This document shows, piece after piece, positions 55,502 through 64,000 of a stretch of DNA of 64,000 nucleotides. Made by a program: the position numbers and the translations under genes. The stretch's first letter is position 1; each line of letters opens with the position of its first letter. This DNA is from JADMJV01 sp964649085 (GTDB lineage Bacteria > Vulcanimicrobiota > Xenobia > Xenobiales > JADMJV01). The notes below the pieces were generated by a model. That model worked only from the letters and a program-made list of their open reading frames with translations, was not told the DNA's origin and searched no databases. The stretch lies in NCBI GenBank assembly GCA_964649085.1, contig CAZYPN010000014.1:1-64000 (forward strand). The letters are read 5' to 3'.

Positions 55502-55857
55502 GACAGGCAGATCACCTGTTCTGTGGACTCCAGCAACTGGGCCAGTTCGGCGGGATTGCCCATGGTGACTCCCTCGAGCAACAGGTCCTTGGCCTGCAGG
55601 CCACGGCTTCGGGCGCACAATTCGTTGACCACAACCCGCACCCCGCGAACCAGCAGGGCCTGCCACCAACTCGAGGGTGAACCCTCTTCGGAGTCGGGAA
55701 GGTGCTGATTGCGCAACAGTTGATAGACGCCTTCCTGATGGCAGTAGGCCCACACCTCGTGGTCCCGGCTCAGCGCCCCCAGGGCCAGATGGTAAAGGGT
55801 TCGAGCGCCCGGGGAGTCGAGGGGGGGCTTGGAGACGATGAATCCAATTTTGGCCAT
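55498..55857 (-). CDS. DsrE/TusD-like sulfur-relay protein
   Basis: The 119-residue protein starts MAKIGFIVSKPPLDSPGART. It has LYHLALGALSRDHEVWAYCH, VVVNELCARSRGLQAKDLL and LEGVTMGNPAELAQLLES. The Cys in NELCARSRG sits where TusD/DsrE has its catalytic Cys, and GVTMGNPAELAQL matches the final family segment. First of a three-gene operon, it ends 9 nt downstream of ispG. Whether it modifies tRNA or serves sulfur oxidation cannot be told. Confidence 0.72.
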   Translation of the reverse strand: MAKIGFIVSKPPLDSPGARTLYHLALGALSRDHEVWAYCHQEGVYQLLRNQHLPDSEEGSPSSWWQALLVRGVRVVVNELCARSRGLQAKDLLLEGVTMGNPAELAQLLESTEQVICLS

Positions 55858-55866
55858 GGGCGACCT

Positions 55867-57102
55867 CTATACCCGGGCCGCCGGAGCATAGTGGCTCTGG
55901 ACGTAGTCTTCAACCATTTCCAGGAAGCGGTCGGCGATCGATTGACTGTCGCCGCGCAGGGTGGCCACTTTCTCACCATCTGCATAGACCGGAGCCGCCG
56001 GGTTTTCGCCAGTACCGGGCAGCGACAGGCCGATATTGGCCCCCTTGGCTTCCCCGGGTCCGTTCACCACACAGCCCATGACCGCAACCTTCATGGATGC
56101 AACACCCTCATAGCCCTGTTCTTTCCAGAACGACATCCGGTCTTTCAGGCGTTGTTCCACGAGAATCGCCAGTTCCTGAAAGAGCGTGCTGGTGGTTCGA
56201 CCGCAGCCCGGGCAGGCGGTGACCCGCGGAGTAAAGCTGCGCAGACCGAGGTTCTGCAGAATTTCGCGGCAAATCTCGACCTCCTGAGTTCGCGGCGAAC
56301 CCGGCATCGGAGTAAGAGAAACGCGGATGGTGTCGCCAATGCCCTCGGAAAGCAGAATGCCCAGGGCAAGCGACGAGGAGACGGTGCCCTTCAGGGCCAT
56401 GCCGGCCTCGGTCAGGCCGACGTGCAGAGCATAGCGGCAGCGCTTGGAGAGCTCGCGATAGACGTGGACCACCTCAGCCACCTCGCTGACCTTGGTGGAA
56501 AGAATGATGCGGTCGGCAGGCAGGCCGTAGTCCTCGGCCATTTTCGCCGAGCGAAGCGCGCTCTCGACCATGGCGTCCAGGAAGACCATCTTGGCTCCGC
56601 GCGGGCTGCCTGCGGCCAGATCGGCGTCGATCAGCTCTTTGAGCAAGGCCTGGTCGAGGGATCCCCCGTTGACCCCGATACGAACCGGTCGCTTGAACTC
56701 GACGGCGGCTTCAATCATGGTGCGGAAATTGCTGTCGTGAGCCTGTCCCACTCCGACATTGCCAGGGTTGATCCGATACTTGGCCAGAGCTCGGGCCATG
56801 TCGGGATGTTTGACCAGCAATTTGTGCCCGTTGTAGTGAAAGTCGCCGATCAGGGGCACGTGGCCCCAGCCGCGACGTTCCAGTTGGCGAGCAATTTCGG
56901 GAACGGCCAGGGCGTTCTCGTCATCCTTGACGGTGAATCGAACCAGTTCGGAGCCTGCCTCTGCCAGATCGATGACCTGCTGCACGGTCTGTTCGACATC
57001 GGCCGTATCGGTGTTGGTCATCGACTGGACGCGCACGGGGTTGGCGCCGCCCATGGCCACCGAACCCACCTTGACTTCCAGCGTTTTTCGCAGACGTTCC
57101 AA
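55867..57102 (-). CDS. ispG: 4-hydroxy-3-methylbut-2-en-1-yl diphosphate synthase (IspG)
   Basis: A TTG at 57102, 9 nt after GGAGG, gives MERLRKTLEVKVGSVAMGGA and 411 residues. The [4Fe-4S] enzyme makes HMBPP from MEcPP in the MEP isoprenoid pathway. Motifs are NPVRVQSMTNTDTADVEQTV, GDFHYNGHKLL, KYRINPGNVGVGQAHDSNFR, and the cluster cysteines in ACPGCGRTTSTLFQEL and VMGCVVNGPGEAKGANIGL. Length is somewhat above the usual 370-400. It heads the strand that continues into the Tus-like genes and is divergent from hppD. Confidence 0.95.
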   Translation of the reverse strand: MERLRKTLEVKVGSVAMGGANPVRVQSMTNTDTADVEQTVQQVIDLAEAGSELVRFTVKDDENALAVPEIARQLERRGWGHVPLIGDFHYNGHKLLVKHPDMARALAKYRINPGNVGVGQAHDSNFRTMIEAAVEFKRPVRIGVNGGSLDQALLKELIDADLAAGSPRGAKMVFLDAMVESALRSAKMAEDYGLPADRIILSTKVSEVAEVVHVYRELSKRCRYALHVGLTEAGMALKGTVSSSLALGILLSEGIGDTIRVSLTPMPGSPRTQEVEICREILQNLGLRSFTPRVTACPGCGRTTSTLFQELAILVEQRLKDRMSFWKEQGYEGVASMKVAVMGCVVNGPGEAKGANIGLSLPGTGENPAAPVYADGEKVATLRGDSQSIADRFLEMVEDYVQSHYAPAARV

Positions 57103-57231
57103 AGCCCGCTTCCTCCTCGTTGGTTCTTCCCGATTCCGGGCCGAGGTTTGCTCCTGGATGGCTGCAGTCCTGCAGGTTTCAGGCTGGCTTGGGGCAGGCA
57201 TGATAGGTCCAGAGCATAAGGAGGATGAACC

Positions 57232-58347
57232 GTGGATACTCTCGCCCAGCACTCTGGCCCTTCTCAGGATACCCTGCCCCTCAAGCGCATCGACCACCTT
57301 GAGTTCTGGGTTGGTAATGCCAAGCAGGCAGCCTATTTTTATCGGTTGGCGTTGGGGATGGATCTGGTGGCCTACAGCGGACCGGAAACGGGCTCGCGCG
57401 AGCGGGCCTCCTACGTCCTGCAGCGCGACAAGATTCGCCTGGTGCTGAGCACGCCGATTCGGCCCGATCATCCCATGGCCGAACACATTCACCTGCATGG
57501 CGACGGTGTGCGTTGTATCGCCCTCGAGGTCGATGACGCCGCCGAGGCTCACCGCATTACCGTGGGGCGCGGTGCGAGGTCGGTTCAGGAGCCGACGCGA
57601 GTGCAGGACGATCAGGGTGAAGTGGTGCTCGCCTCGATTGCCACTTACGGTGATACCGTTCATACCTTTGTCCAGCGCAATGGTTATGCGGGGGCTTTCC
57701 TGCCGGGTTATCAGCAGCGCTTTGTGGCCGGCCCCGACTACGGCATCGCCGCCGTGGACCACATCGTGGGCAACGTGGAATTGGGCCGCATGAACGAGTG
57801 GGTCGACTTCTATGCTCGCGTCATGGGTTTTTCTCAGTTGATTCACTTTGACGATCAGGATATCTCCACCGAGTACAGCGCCCTGATGTCGAAGGTGATG
57901 CAGGACGGCAGCGGCAAAATCAAGTTCCCCATCAATGAGCCCGCTGACGGTCGCCGCAAGTCGCAAATCGAAGAGTATCTCGAGTTTTATCGCGGCGCCG
58001 GCGTGCAGCACATTGCCTTGCTGACCGGCGACATTGTGGCAACGGTCACCCAGATGCGCGACGCCGGCGTAGAGTTCCTCAGAGTGCCCGATACTTACTA
58101 CGAAGCGGCTCGCGAGCGCATCGGCGAGGTCAAAGAGGATTTCGAAGCCATCCGGCGCCTGGGCATTCTCGTCGACCGCGACGAAGAGGGCTATTTGCTG
58201 CAGATCTTCACCAAGCCCGTCGAGGATCGGCCCACCGTGTTCTACGAGGTGATCCAGCGCCGCGGAAGTCGGGGATTTGGCAAGGGCAACTTCAAGGCGC
58301 TGTTTGAAGCCATCGAGCGCGAACAGGCTGCCCGGGGCAACCTCTAA
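57232..58347 (+). CDS. hppD: 4-hydroxyphenylpyruvate dioxygenase
   Basis: The GTG at 57232 is 6 nt after AAGGAGG and gives 371 residues. The Fe(II) enzyme converts 4-hydroxyphenylpyruvate to homogentisate in tyrosine breakdown. It has KRIDHLEFWVGNAKQAAYFY (VOC fold), VDHIVGNVELGRMNEWVDFY (Fe His), VQHIALLTGDIVATVTQM (Fe His) and LLQIFTKPVEDRPTVFYEVI with the Fe Glu in FYEVIQR. DQDISTEYSALMSKVMQDG and INEPADGRRKSQIEEYLEFY are highly typical. No other tyrosine-catabolism gene is adjacent. Confidence 0.95.
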   Translation: MDTLAQHSGPSQDTLPLKRIDHLEFWVGNAKQAAYFYRLALGMDLVAYSGPETGSRERASYVLQRDKIRLVLSTPIRPDHPMAEHIHLHGDGVRCIALEVDDAAEAHRITVGRGARSVQEPTRVQDDQGEVVLASIATYGDTVHTFVQRNGYAGAFLPGYQQRFVAGPDYGIAAVDHIVGNVELGRMNEWVDFYARVMGFSQLIHFDDQDISTEYSALMSKVMQDGSGKIKFPINEPADGRRKSQIEEYLEFYRGAGVQHIALLTGDIVATVTQMRDAGVEFLRVPDTYYEAARERIGEVKEDFEAIRRLGILVDRDEEGYLLQIFTKPVEDRPTVFYEVIQRRGSRGFGKGNFKALFEAIEREQAARGNL

Positions 58348-58451
58348 GAACGGCTCGCCATTCGAGAAATTGTCGGTGCCCCCATGCAGGAGGTCCAGAG
58401 GGGGAACCGAACGCGGCACCCCAACTGAGGCCCGGTGCAAGGAGCGTAGCC

Positions 58452-59429
58452 ATGTTGAAGCTAGGTGAGGCACAACCAACTCTGGTAGGGGAGAACATCG
58501 TGCTGTTCTCCGGTACCTCCAACCCGAGGCTGGCTCAGGCCATTGCCGACTACCTTGAAGTTCCGCTGGGTTCGGCTCTGGTGGGCACCTTTACCAACGG
58601 CGAGACCCGCGTCCAGATCGAGGAGAACGTGCGAGGGGCCGAGGTCTTCGTCGTTCAGCCCACCTGTGGCAACGTCAACGAGACTCTCATGGAGTTGTTG
58701 ATTATGATCGACGCACTCCACCGGTCCTCGGCCAAGACGATCACGGCTATCATTCCCTACTACGGCTACGCGCGTCAGGAGAAAAAGACGGCCGGACGCG
58801 AGCCCATTACGGCCAAGCTGGTCGCCAATCTCATCACGGTGGCCGGGGCCGACCGGGTGGTGACCATCGACCTGCACGCCGCGGCCATTCAGGGTTTCTT
58901 CGATATTCCCGTGGACAACATGATGGCTCTCCCCATCCTGGTAGAGTATTTCCTTCGCAAGGGTTTCGACTCGAGCCAGCTGGTGGTGGCCTCGCCCGAT
59001 GCGGGCGGGGTGAATCGGGCCCGCTTGTTCGCCGAGCGCCTGAATGCCGGGCTGGCCATTATCTTCAAGCGCCGGCCCGAACCCGACAAGGCGGAAGTGA
59101 TCGACGTGGTCGGCGACGTCCGCGGCAAGACGGTCATCGTGGTCGACGACATCATCTCCACCGGACGCACCCTGATCCGAGGGGTGGAAACCATGCTGGC
59201 TCGAGGCGCGACCCGCTGTTTCGCGGCCGCCACTCACGCCATCATGGCCGCAGAGGCGATCGAAATGATCAATCAATCGCCGCTGGAAGAGGTGGTCGTC
59301 ACCGATACGATTCCCCTTCCCACCGTGGCTCATCGCGGCAAGATCACGACCCTGTCGGTGGCGCCCCTGCTCGGCGAAGCCATTCGGCGCAACTACTTCC
59401 ATCTTTCGGTCAGCAAACTTTTCGCCTGA
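58452..59429 (+). CDS. prs: Ribose-phosphate pyrophosphokinase
   Basis: The 325-residue enzyme makes PRPP from ribose-5-phosphate and ATP for purine, pyrimidine, histidine and NAD synthesis. VLFSGTSNPRLAQAIADYL, FTNGETRVQIEENVRGAEVF, IPYYGYARQEKKTAGREPIT, ITVAGADRVVTIDLHAAAI, the PRPP loop VIVVDDIISTGRTLIRGVET and ATHAIMAAEAIEMIN cover the family signatures. pgi follows 9 nt later, in one transcription unit. Confidence 0.95.
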   Translation: MLKLGEAQPTLVGENIVLFSGTSNPRLAQAIADYLEVPLGSALVGTFTNGETRVQIEENVRGAEVFVVQPTCGNVNETLMELLIMIDALHRSSAKTITAIIPYYGYARQEKKTAGREPITAKLVANLITVAGADRVVTIDLHAAAIQGFFDIPVDNMMALPILVEYFLRKGFDSSQLVVASPDAGGVNRARLFAERLNAGLAIIFKRRPEPDKAEVIDVVGDVRGKTVIVVDDIISTGRTLIRGVETMLARGATRCFAAATHAIMAAEAIEMINQSPLEEVVVTDTIPLPTVAHRGKITTLSVAPLLGEAIRRNYFHLSVSKLFA

Positions 59430-59438
59430 GGAGGGCTT

Positions 59439-61001
59439 ATGTCGACTTGGGAGGATTTTTCTCGCTATTACCTGGAGTCGGAGAAGTTGGGAATTTCCCT
59501 GGATTTCTCACGAGTGGGCTTCACTCCCGAGTACCTCGATTCCATGCGGCAGTCCTGCGAGCAGGCGCTGGACGCAATGAGTGCTCTCGAGGGCGGGGCG
59601 GTGGCCAACCCCGATGAGGGGCGCATGGTGGGACACTACTGGTTGCGCTGCCCGGAAAAGGCGCCCCAGCCACAGCTAACCCAGGACATCGAGCAGACGC
59701 TGGGGCGAATTTTGGAGTTTGCGGCCGGGGTTCACGGTGGCCGGATTCGGCCTCCTCAGCGGGCGGCATTTCGGCGCGTGCTGTCGATCGGTATCGGCGG
59801 CTCAGCACTGGGTCCTCAGTTTGTCAGCGAGGCCCTGGGCCAGACCCACGATCCCATGCAACTGGTGTTTTTCGACAACACCGATCCCGACGGTTTCGAT
59901 CGAGTGTTGGCGGGCCTGGGCGAAAATCTGGCCGAGACGCTGGTGGTGGTGATTTCAAAATCGGGCAGCACGCCCGAAACGCTCAACGGGATGCTGGAAG
60001 CGGCTGCAGCCTATCGGGCGCAGGGGCTGCAGTTCTCGCAGCACGCCGTGGCCATCACTGGCGATGGCAGCGTGCTCGACCGCCAGGCCCGGCAAGAGCA
60101 GTGGTTGGCCCGCTTCCCGATGTGGGACTGGGTGGGTGGGCGAACCTCCGTCATGTCGGCCGTCGGTCTACTGCCCATGGCTCTTCAGGGGCTGGATATC
60201 CGGGCCTTCCTGGAGGGAGCCTCGGCCATGGACCAGTGGACTCGGGCCCGCGACTGGTCGGGAAACCCGGCGCTGGCCCTGGCCCTGGCATGGCATCGTT
60301 CGGGGGGGGGCAAGGGAGCCAAGGACATGGTGATCCTGCCCTACAAAGACCGCCTGGCGCTCTTCAGTCGCTACCTCCAGCAACTGGTGATGGAGTCTTT
60401 GGGCAAAGAACTGGACTTACAGGGGCGACCGGTCCATCAGGGCCTGGCGGTGTACGGCAACAAAGGGAGCACCGACCAGCACGCCTATGTTCAACAGCTG
60501 CGTGACGGTCTCAACAATTTCTTCGCCACCTTCATCGTCGTGTTGAAGGACCGCCAGGGCGATTCACTCGAGATCGAGCCGGGCGTTTGTTCGGGCGACT
60601 TCCTCAACGGATTCTGGCAGGGCACCCGAGAGGCCCTCACAGAAAATGGACGACTCAATCTGTGTATCACCATTCCAGAGGTGAATGCCTTCCAGGTGGG
60701 GGCGCTCATCGCGCTCTATGAGCGCGCAGTGGGGCTCTATGCTCAACTGGTCGGCATCAATGCCTATCATCAGCCCGGAGTCGAAGCCGGAAAGAAAGCG
60801 GCACGCGCTGTCCTTGACCTTCAGCTGAAGCTGGTAGAGCGCCTGACTCGCGAGCCCGGGCGCTGGTGGTCGGCCAGCGAGCTTGCCCCCGAGGTTGGAG
60901 CCACGCCTGAGGCGGTGTTCTTGAACCTTCGCCATCTGGCCGCCACCCGACCGGGTGTGCAGCAGCGTGGACCGGGCACCGCGCGGGAGTTTTGCTGTTG
61001 A
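59439..61001 (+). CDS. pgi: Glucose-6-phosphate isomerase
   Basis: The ATG at 59439 follows GAGGAGGG, giving 520 residues. It interconverts glucose-6-phosphate and fructose-6-phosphate. Motifs include LSIGIGGSALGPQFVSEALG (substrate phosphate), VVVISKSGSTPETLNGM, VYGNKGSTDQHAYVQQLRDG (catalytic region) and GLYAQLVGINAYHQPGVEAG (catalytic His/Lys). After residue about 470 an extra segment ARAVLDLQLKLVERLTREPG then WWSASELAPEVGATPEAVF resembles a winged helix, as in long cyanobacterial-type Pgi. Its stop overlaps the YfcE-like gene (TTGA). Confidence 0.93.
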   Translation: MSTWEDFSRYYLESEKLGISLDFSRVGFTPEYLDSMRQSCEQALDAMSALEGGAVANPDEGRMVGHYWLRCPEKAPQPQLTQDIEQTLGRILEFAAGVHGGRIRPPQRAAFRRVLSIGIGGSALGPQFVSEALGQTHDPMQLVFFDNTDPDGFDRVLAGLGENLAETLVVVISKSGSTPETLNGMLEAAAAYRAQGLQFSQHAVAITGDGSVLDRQARQEQWLARFPMWDWVGGRTSVMSAVGLLPMALQGLDIRAFLEGASAMDQWTRARDWSGNPALALALAWHRSGGGKGAKDMVILPYKDRLALFSRYLQQLVMESLGKELDLQGRPVHQGLAVYGNKGSTDQHAYVQQLRDGLNNFFATFIVVLKDRQGDSLEIEPGVCSGDFLNGFWQGTREALTENGRLNLCITIPEVNAFQVGALIALYERAVGLYAQLVGINAYHQPGVEAGKKAARAVLDLQLKLVERLTREPGRWWSASELAPEVGATPEAVFLNLRHLAATRPGVQQRGPGTAREFCC

Positions 61002-61486
61002 GTTTGGAGTTTGCCATTGTCTCCGACACCCACTGGAAACAGCGAGTGCCTGACCTGGACCGGCTGTGCCACCGACTTCAGGGTGCTGAACTGATCGTGC
61101 ACGCTGGTGATGTGGTCAGTCCCGAGGTTTTGCAGGCGCTCGAGGAAGTGGCTCCCGTGATCGCGGTGGCGGGCAACTGTTGTCAGGCTGCTCTGCGCCA
61201 ACGGTTGCCTCTGCAACGCGAAGAGGACTTGCGGGGCCTGAAGCTGGGTCTGTTTCACGGACATTTGGTGAACCTGGGGCAGCCCTATGCCATTCTCGAT
61301 GCTTTTTCCGATTCGGTTCGCCTGATTGTTCACGGTCATACCCATCTGGCCCGACATGAGGAGTGCGAGGGCCGAGCGATCTTCAATCCGGGCAGCGTCT
61401 CCGAGCCTCGCTACGGCACCCCCGCCAGCTATGGTTGGGCGCGGTGGCAAGACGGCCAGCTGCATCTTGAGCACCGTCGATTCTAG
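60998..61486 (+). CDS. YfcE-type metallophosphoesterase
   Basis: The TTG at 60998 overlaps the pgi stop as TTGA, giving 162 residues. A TTG two codons earlier is also possible. FAIVSDTHWKQRVPDLDRL (D-x-H), LIVHAGDVVSPEVLQALEE (GD), IAVAGNCCQAALRQRLPL (GN), LGLFHGHLVNLGQPYAI (GH) and LIVHGHTHLARHEECEGR (GHxH) form the two-metal site. YfcE-like enzymes hydrolyse phosphodiesters. Coupling to pgi suggests coordinated expression only. Confidence 0.88.
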   Translation: MSLEFAIVSDTHWKQRVPDLDRLCHRLQGAELIVHAGDVVSPEVLQALEEVAPVIAVAGNCCQAALRQRLPLQREEDLRGLKLGLFHGHLVNLGQPYAILDAFSDSVRLIVHGHTHLARHEECEGRAIFNPGSVSEPRYGTPASYGWARWQDGQLHLEHRRF

Positions 61487-61499
61487 TTAGGAGAATTCC

Positions 61500-62318
61500 A
61501 TGCAGCCTCTCTTGATTACCTGTGCGATGGTGGGGGCCGAGGTTACCCGTGAGCAAACCCCTCACCTGCCCATCAGTCCCGACGAGATCGCGGCCGAAGC
61601 CGAGCGTTGTTGGAAGGCCGGAGCGGCCGTAGTACACATTCACGTGCGCGACGGCCAGGGCCGTCCCAGTCAGGATCCGCAGCTGTTCGCCGAGGTAGAG
61701 GACAAAATTCGTCAGCGCTGCGACCTGATCGTTCAATACACAACGGGCGGAGCGGTGGGCACTCCCCTGGCCCAGCGCATGGCCCCCTTGTTGAATCGAC
61801 CCGAAATGGCTACGCTGACCACGGGCACGGTAAACTTCGGCGACGAGATCTTCGAAAATCCCTGGTCAACCATTCGTGGACTGGCTGAGAAAATGCTCGA
61901 GCTGGGGGTCAAGCCCGAGCTGGAGATCTTCGACTTCGGAATGATCGACAACGCACTTCGTTTGATCGGCGAGGGCCTGTTGCAACCTCCCTACCACTTT
62001 GATTTTGTGCTGGGCGTGCCCGGCGCGCTGTCTGCCCGCCCCGAGCACCTGGTGCAACTGGTTCAGCGGCTACCATCGCCGTCGAGCTGGCAGGTGGCTG
62101 CAGTGGGGCGCCACCAGTTGCCCCTGACCACCATGGCCATGGCCATGGGAGGGCACGTGCGCGTGGGCCTGGAGGACAACCTCTACTACAGCAAGGGGGT
62201 TCTGGCCGAGAATCACCAGCTGGTGGCCCGGGCTGCCCGCCTGGCCCAGGAATTGCAGCGTCCGCTGATGACTCCTCAGGAAGTGCGCCAGGCGATGGGC
62301 TTTGCGCCTAGAGGCTAG
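61500..62318 (+). CDS. BKACE family protein (3-keto-5-aminohexanoate cleavage enzyme-like)
   Basis: The 272-residue TIM barrel begins MQPLLITCAMVGAEVTREQT. It has AGAAVVHIHVRDGQGRPSQD (Zn-binding HIHVRD), VQYTTGGAVGTPLAQRMAP, TLTTGTVNFGDEIFENPWST, PELEIFDFGMIDNALRLIGE and GGHVRVGLEDNLYYSKGVLA (Zn Glu). BKACE enzymes cleave beta-keto acids with acetyl-CoA to acetoacetate and a CoA ester. Kce acts in lysine fermentation, but most members have other beta-keto substrates, and this context does not point to one. It follows the phosphoesterase by 13 nt. Confidence 0.85.
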   Translation: MQPLLITCAMVGAEVTREQTPHLPISPDEIAAEAERCWKAGAAVVHIHVRDGQGRPSQDPQLFAEVEDKIRQRCDLIVQYTTGGAVGTPLAQRMAPLLNRPEMATLTTGTVNFGDEIFENPWSTIRGLAEKMLELGVKPELEIFDFGMIDNALRLIGEGLLQPPYHFDFVLGVPGALSARPEHLVQLVQRLPSPSSWQVAAVGRHQLPLTTMAMAMGGHVRVGLEDNLYYSKGVLAENHQLVARAARLAQELQRPLMTPQEVRQAMGFAPRG

Positions 62319-62490
62319 GAGCGCGGCCGAAAACCTCTTGTTCCGTCGCGGCAGAGTAAGTCCCAATGCTCCTCGACCGATGCGGCTGTCTCGCCAGAAT
62401 GCGATGCCAGGCCGGCTTTGCGCGAAATGGCCAGCGCAGCCCCGGCGCATACCATAGGAAGTGGTGCGCGGTAGTGAGAAGGCCTTGACC

Positions 62491-64000
62491 ATGAAAGAAC
62501 TGCTGGCCCTGGGCGGTCTGGCCTCGAGCACGCTGATCCTGCAACTGGTTTTGACCCGATGCTATTCCGTGGTGTACTACTACCACCTGAGCTTTGTGGC
62601 CGTCTCTCTCTCCATGTTGGGTCTGTCTCTGGGAGCCATGGGACTGTTTCTGCGGCCCAACTGGCTGACTCCGGACCAGTGGCGGCGGCGCGCCGCTGAT
62701 TTTGCGGCCGCGTTTTCTCTCAGCATTTCAGTGTGTTACCCCCTGCAGTTCTACATCCCCAAGGTCTTCTTCAGAGGTTGGGAAGGGGCGCTGGCCACCA
62801 CGGTTTTCGTAACGATAGCAGCGGTGCCATTCACGCTGTCCGGCGTGGCGATCGGGCTCTTCCTCACACGGCCGCAGACCAACCTGGGCCGAACTTACGC
62901 GGCCGACCTGCTGGGTGCTTCGCTGGGGTGTGCCCTGGTTGCGCCACTCTTGCACTATCTCGACCCTTCCACCACCATCTTTCTGGCCGCGACCCTGAGC
63001 GCCCTGACCTCGCTGCTGCTCAAGGCCGGAAAGCCGGTGATGGGTTTGCTTTGCCTGCAATTGTGCCTGGTGGGCTGGAGTTATCTCCGGGGTGGCATCA
63101 CCTATCCCTATGTCAAAGGTGGTCCTGATATCCGTCGCGAGTATGTGGGATGGAACAGCTTCTCGCGAGTCACTGTCAGCGATTTTGGTTCCCTTCCTAT
63201 GTGGCTGAGCTTCTATCAGGGACCCCGCCCCGATTCCCGCAACATCCGTATCGATGCTGGGGCCGGAACCGACATCGTGCGCTGCAGTGGCGACTTTCGA
63301 GAACTCGGTATGCTGGGTTTCGACATCACGGCCATGGCCTATCACCTGCGCCCGGCCGCCAAAGTTCTGATTCTGGGTTGCGGAGGGGGGCGCGACGCGG
63401 CCACCGCTCTGGCCATGGGCAGCAGTCACGTGGTGGCCGTGGAGATGAACGATCGGGTGGTCAGCCTGCTGCGAGGTCGTTATCTGGACTATTCCGGCCG
63501 CCTGGCAGAGAAAATTCAACTGGTTTGGGAAGAAGCCCGCAGTTATCTGCGCAATACCTATGAATTCTATGATCTGGTGCAGATGTCGCTGATCGATACC
63601 GCCGCCGCTGTAGCCAGCGGAGCCTACCTCCTCTCCGAGCACAGCCTCTACACCGTGGAAGCCTGGACCCAGATTCTCCAACACCTCAACCCCGACGGTA
63701 TCTTCTCCGTGACCCGCAATCGCTACCGAGGCTGGCCCATGGAAGTGGATCGTTGCCTGGCTTTGGCGATTGCCTCGCTGAAGAACCTGGGGGTGGCCGA
63801 CCCGCGCGGACATATCCTTCTCTTTGAGGGAGAGTATGCGCCCCACAACGACCCGAACACACCGGTGGGGCTGACCACCCTGTTGGTCTGTCGACGCCCC
63901 TTTCTCCCCCAGGAACTGGAAAAGGCACGCAGCCTGGAACAGTTTGGCTTCGTTGAGCGCGATTGGAAACGCGGCAATTTAAGTCCAGCCAGCCTGCGCC
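62491..64000 (+). CDS. Membrane-anchored spermidine synthase-like protein, C-terminus beyond window
   Basis: The ATG at 62491 is followed by at least 503 codons without a stop to the window edge; an in-frame GTG at 62464 is a possible alternative start. The first 230 residues have about six hydrophobic segments (LGGLASSTLILQLVLTR, HLSFVAVSLSMLGLSLGAMG, ALATTVFVTIAAVPFTLSG). After a loop, a class I methyltransferase-fold domain appears: AAKVLILGCGGGRDAATALA then VVAVEMNDRVVSLLRGRY and IQLVWEEARSYLRN, the spermidine synthase-like nucleotide motif. In fused membrane versions the aminopropyl or methyl transfer function is not established. The N-terminal part resembles the membrane-fused SpeE-like family. 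Confidence 0.8.
   Translation, partial: MKELLALGGLASSTLILQLVLTRCYSVVYYYHLSFVAVSLSMLGLSLGAMGLFLRPNWLTPDQWRRRAADFAAAFSLSISVCYPLQFYIPKVFFRGWEGALATTVFVTIAAVPFTLSGVAIGLFLTRPQTNLGRTYAADLLGASLGCALVAPLLHYLDPSTTIFLAATLSALTSLLLKAGKPVMGLLCLQLCLVGWSYLRGGITYPYVKGGPDIRREYVGWNSFSRVTVSDFGSLPMWLSFYQGPRPDSRNIRIDAGAGTDIVRCSGDFRELGMLGFDITAMAYHLRPAAKVLILGCGGGRDAATALAMGSSHVVAVEMNDRVVSLLRGRYLDYSGRLAEKIQLVWEEARSYLRNTYEFYDLVQMSLIDTAAAVASGAYLLSEHSLYTVEAWTQILQHLNPDGIFSVTRNRYRGWPMEVDRCLALAIASLKNLGVADPRGHILLFEGEYAPHNDPNTPVGLTTLLVCRRPFLPQELEKARSLEQFGFVERDWKRGNLSPASLR

Noticed and set aside
57103..58479. Upstream extension of the ispG frame into the hppD gene
   Set aside because: The frame stays open by chance opposite hppD. 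The TTG at 57102 with a good Shine-Dalgarno fits the IspG N-terminus.

Overview
The window is GC-rich DNA from a diderm bacterium outside the well-studied phyla. The evidence is an outer-membrane porin with an N-terminal S-layer-homology-like segment, a coiled coil and a terminal Phe (46796-49219), together with several pseudopilin and GspF-type genes. It also has Ser/Thr kinases fused to TPR or propeller repeats, a PEP-CTERM-like surface protein, and frequent GTG/TTG starts with stop/start overlaps. TGA is an ordinary stop here. I do not assign a phylum. Lineages such as Armatimonadota, Eremiobacterota or Vulcanimicrobiota would fit, but that is inference. I saw no rRNA, tRNA or CRISPR array.

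Region by region. 1-3 kb is an accessory patch: a serine recombinase cut by the window edge, a res-like site, two 49-bp repeats, a transposase remnant, a broken copy of the Uma2 gene that lies intact nearby, and a secreted PEP-CTERM-like protein. 3-10 kb holds a DUF7873 protein, an SGNH hydrolase, a thioredoxin whose active site reads W-UGA-G-P-C (a candidate selenoprotein with a SECIS-like hairpin), an alpha-hydroxy-acid oxidase translationally coupled to a kinase-propeller protein, a radical SAM protein and a VapBC pair. 10-14 kb has a TPR kinase overlapping a GFA-GNAT fusion, then a 3-hydroxybutyrate dehydrogenase. 14.6-24.1 kb is a pilus or type II secretion-like cluster: a pseudopilin-propeller fusion, a histidine kinase and a REC-SARP regulator facing each other, three minor pseudopilins, a GspF protein and a GspG-like protein. 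A second GspF protein with a long disordered N-terminus lies at 35.7-38.2 kb.

24-46 kb mixes metabolic genes (adenosine deaminase, aldehyde dehydrogenase, glyoxalase, S46 peptidase, MazG-like protein, hydroxyacid dehydrogenase), the universal stress protein, PilZ protein and rplU-prp without rpmA. It also holds a three-gene operon with a very large STAND-like ATPase/TPR protein and a stand-alone ATP-grasp ligase related to PGM1. 46-64 kb carries the porin, a lipoprotein and a sensor kinase, rph, a matrixin-like protease, an HtrA protease, a TusDCB-like trio, ispG, hppD, prs, pgi, a YfcE-like phosphoesterase, a BKACE enzyme and the start of a membrane spermidine-synthase-like protein.

The signals most worth checking are the UGA-containing thioredoxin, the res-like site with its repeats, the pseudopilin-propeller and GspF fusions, the terminator-like hairpin inside the aldehyde dehydrogenase gene, and the ATPase/TPR operon.
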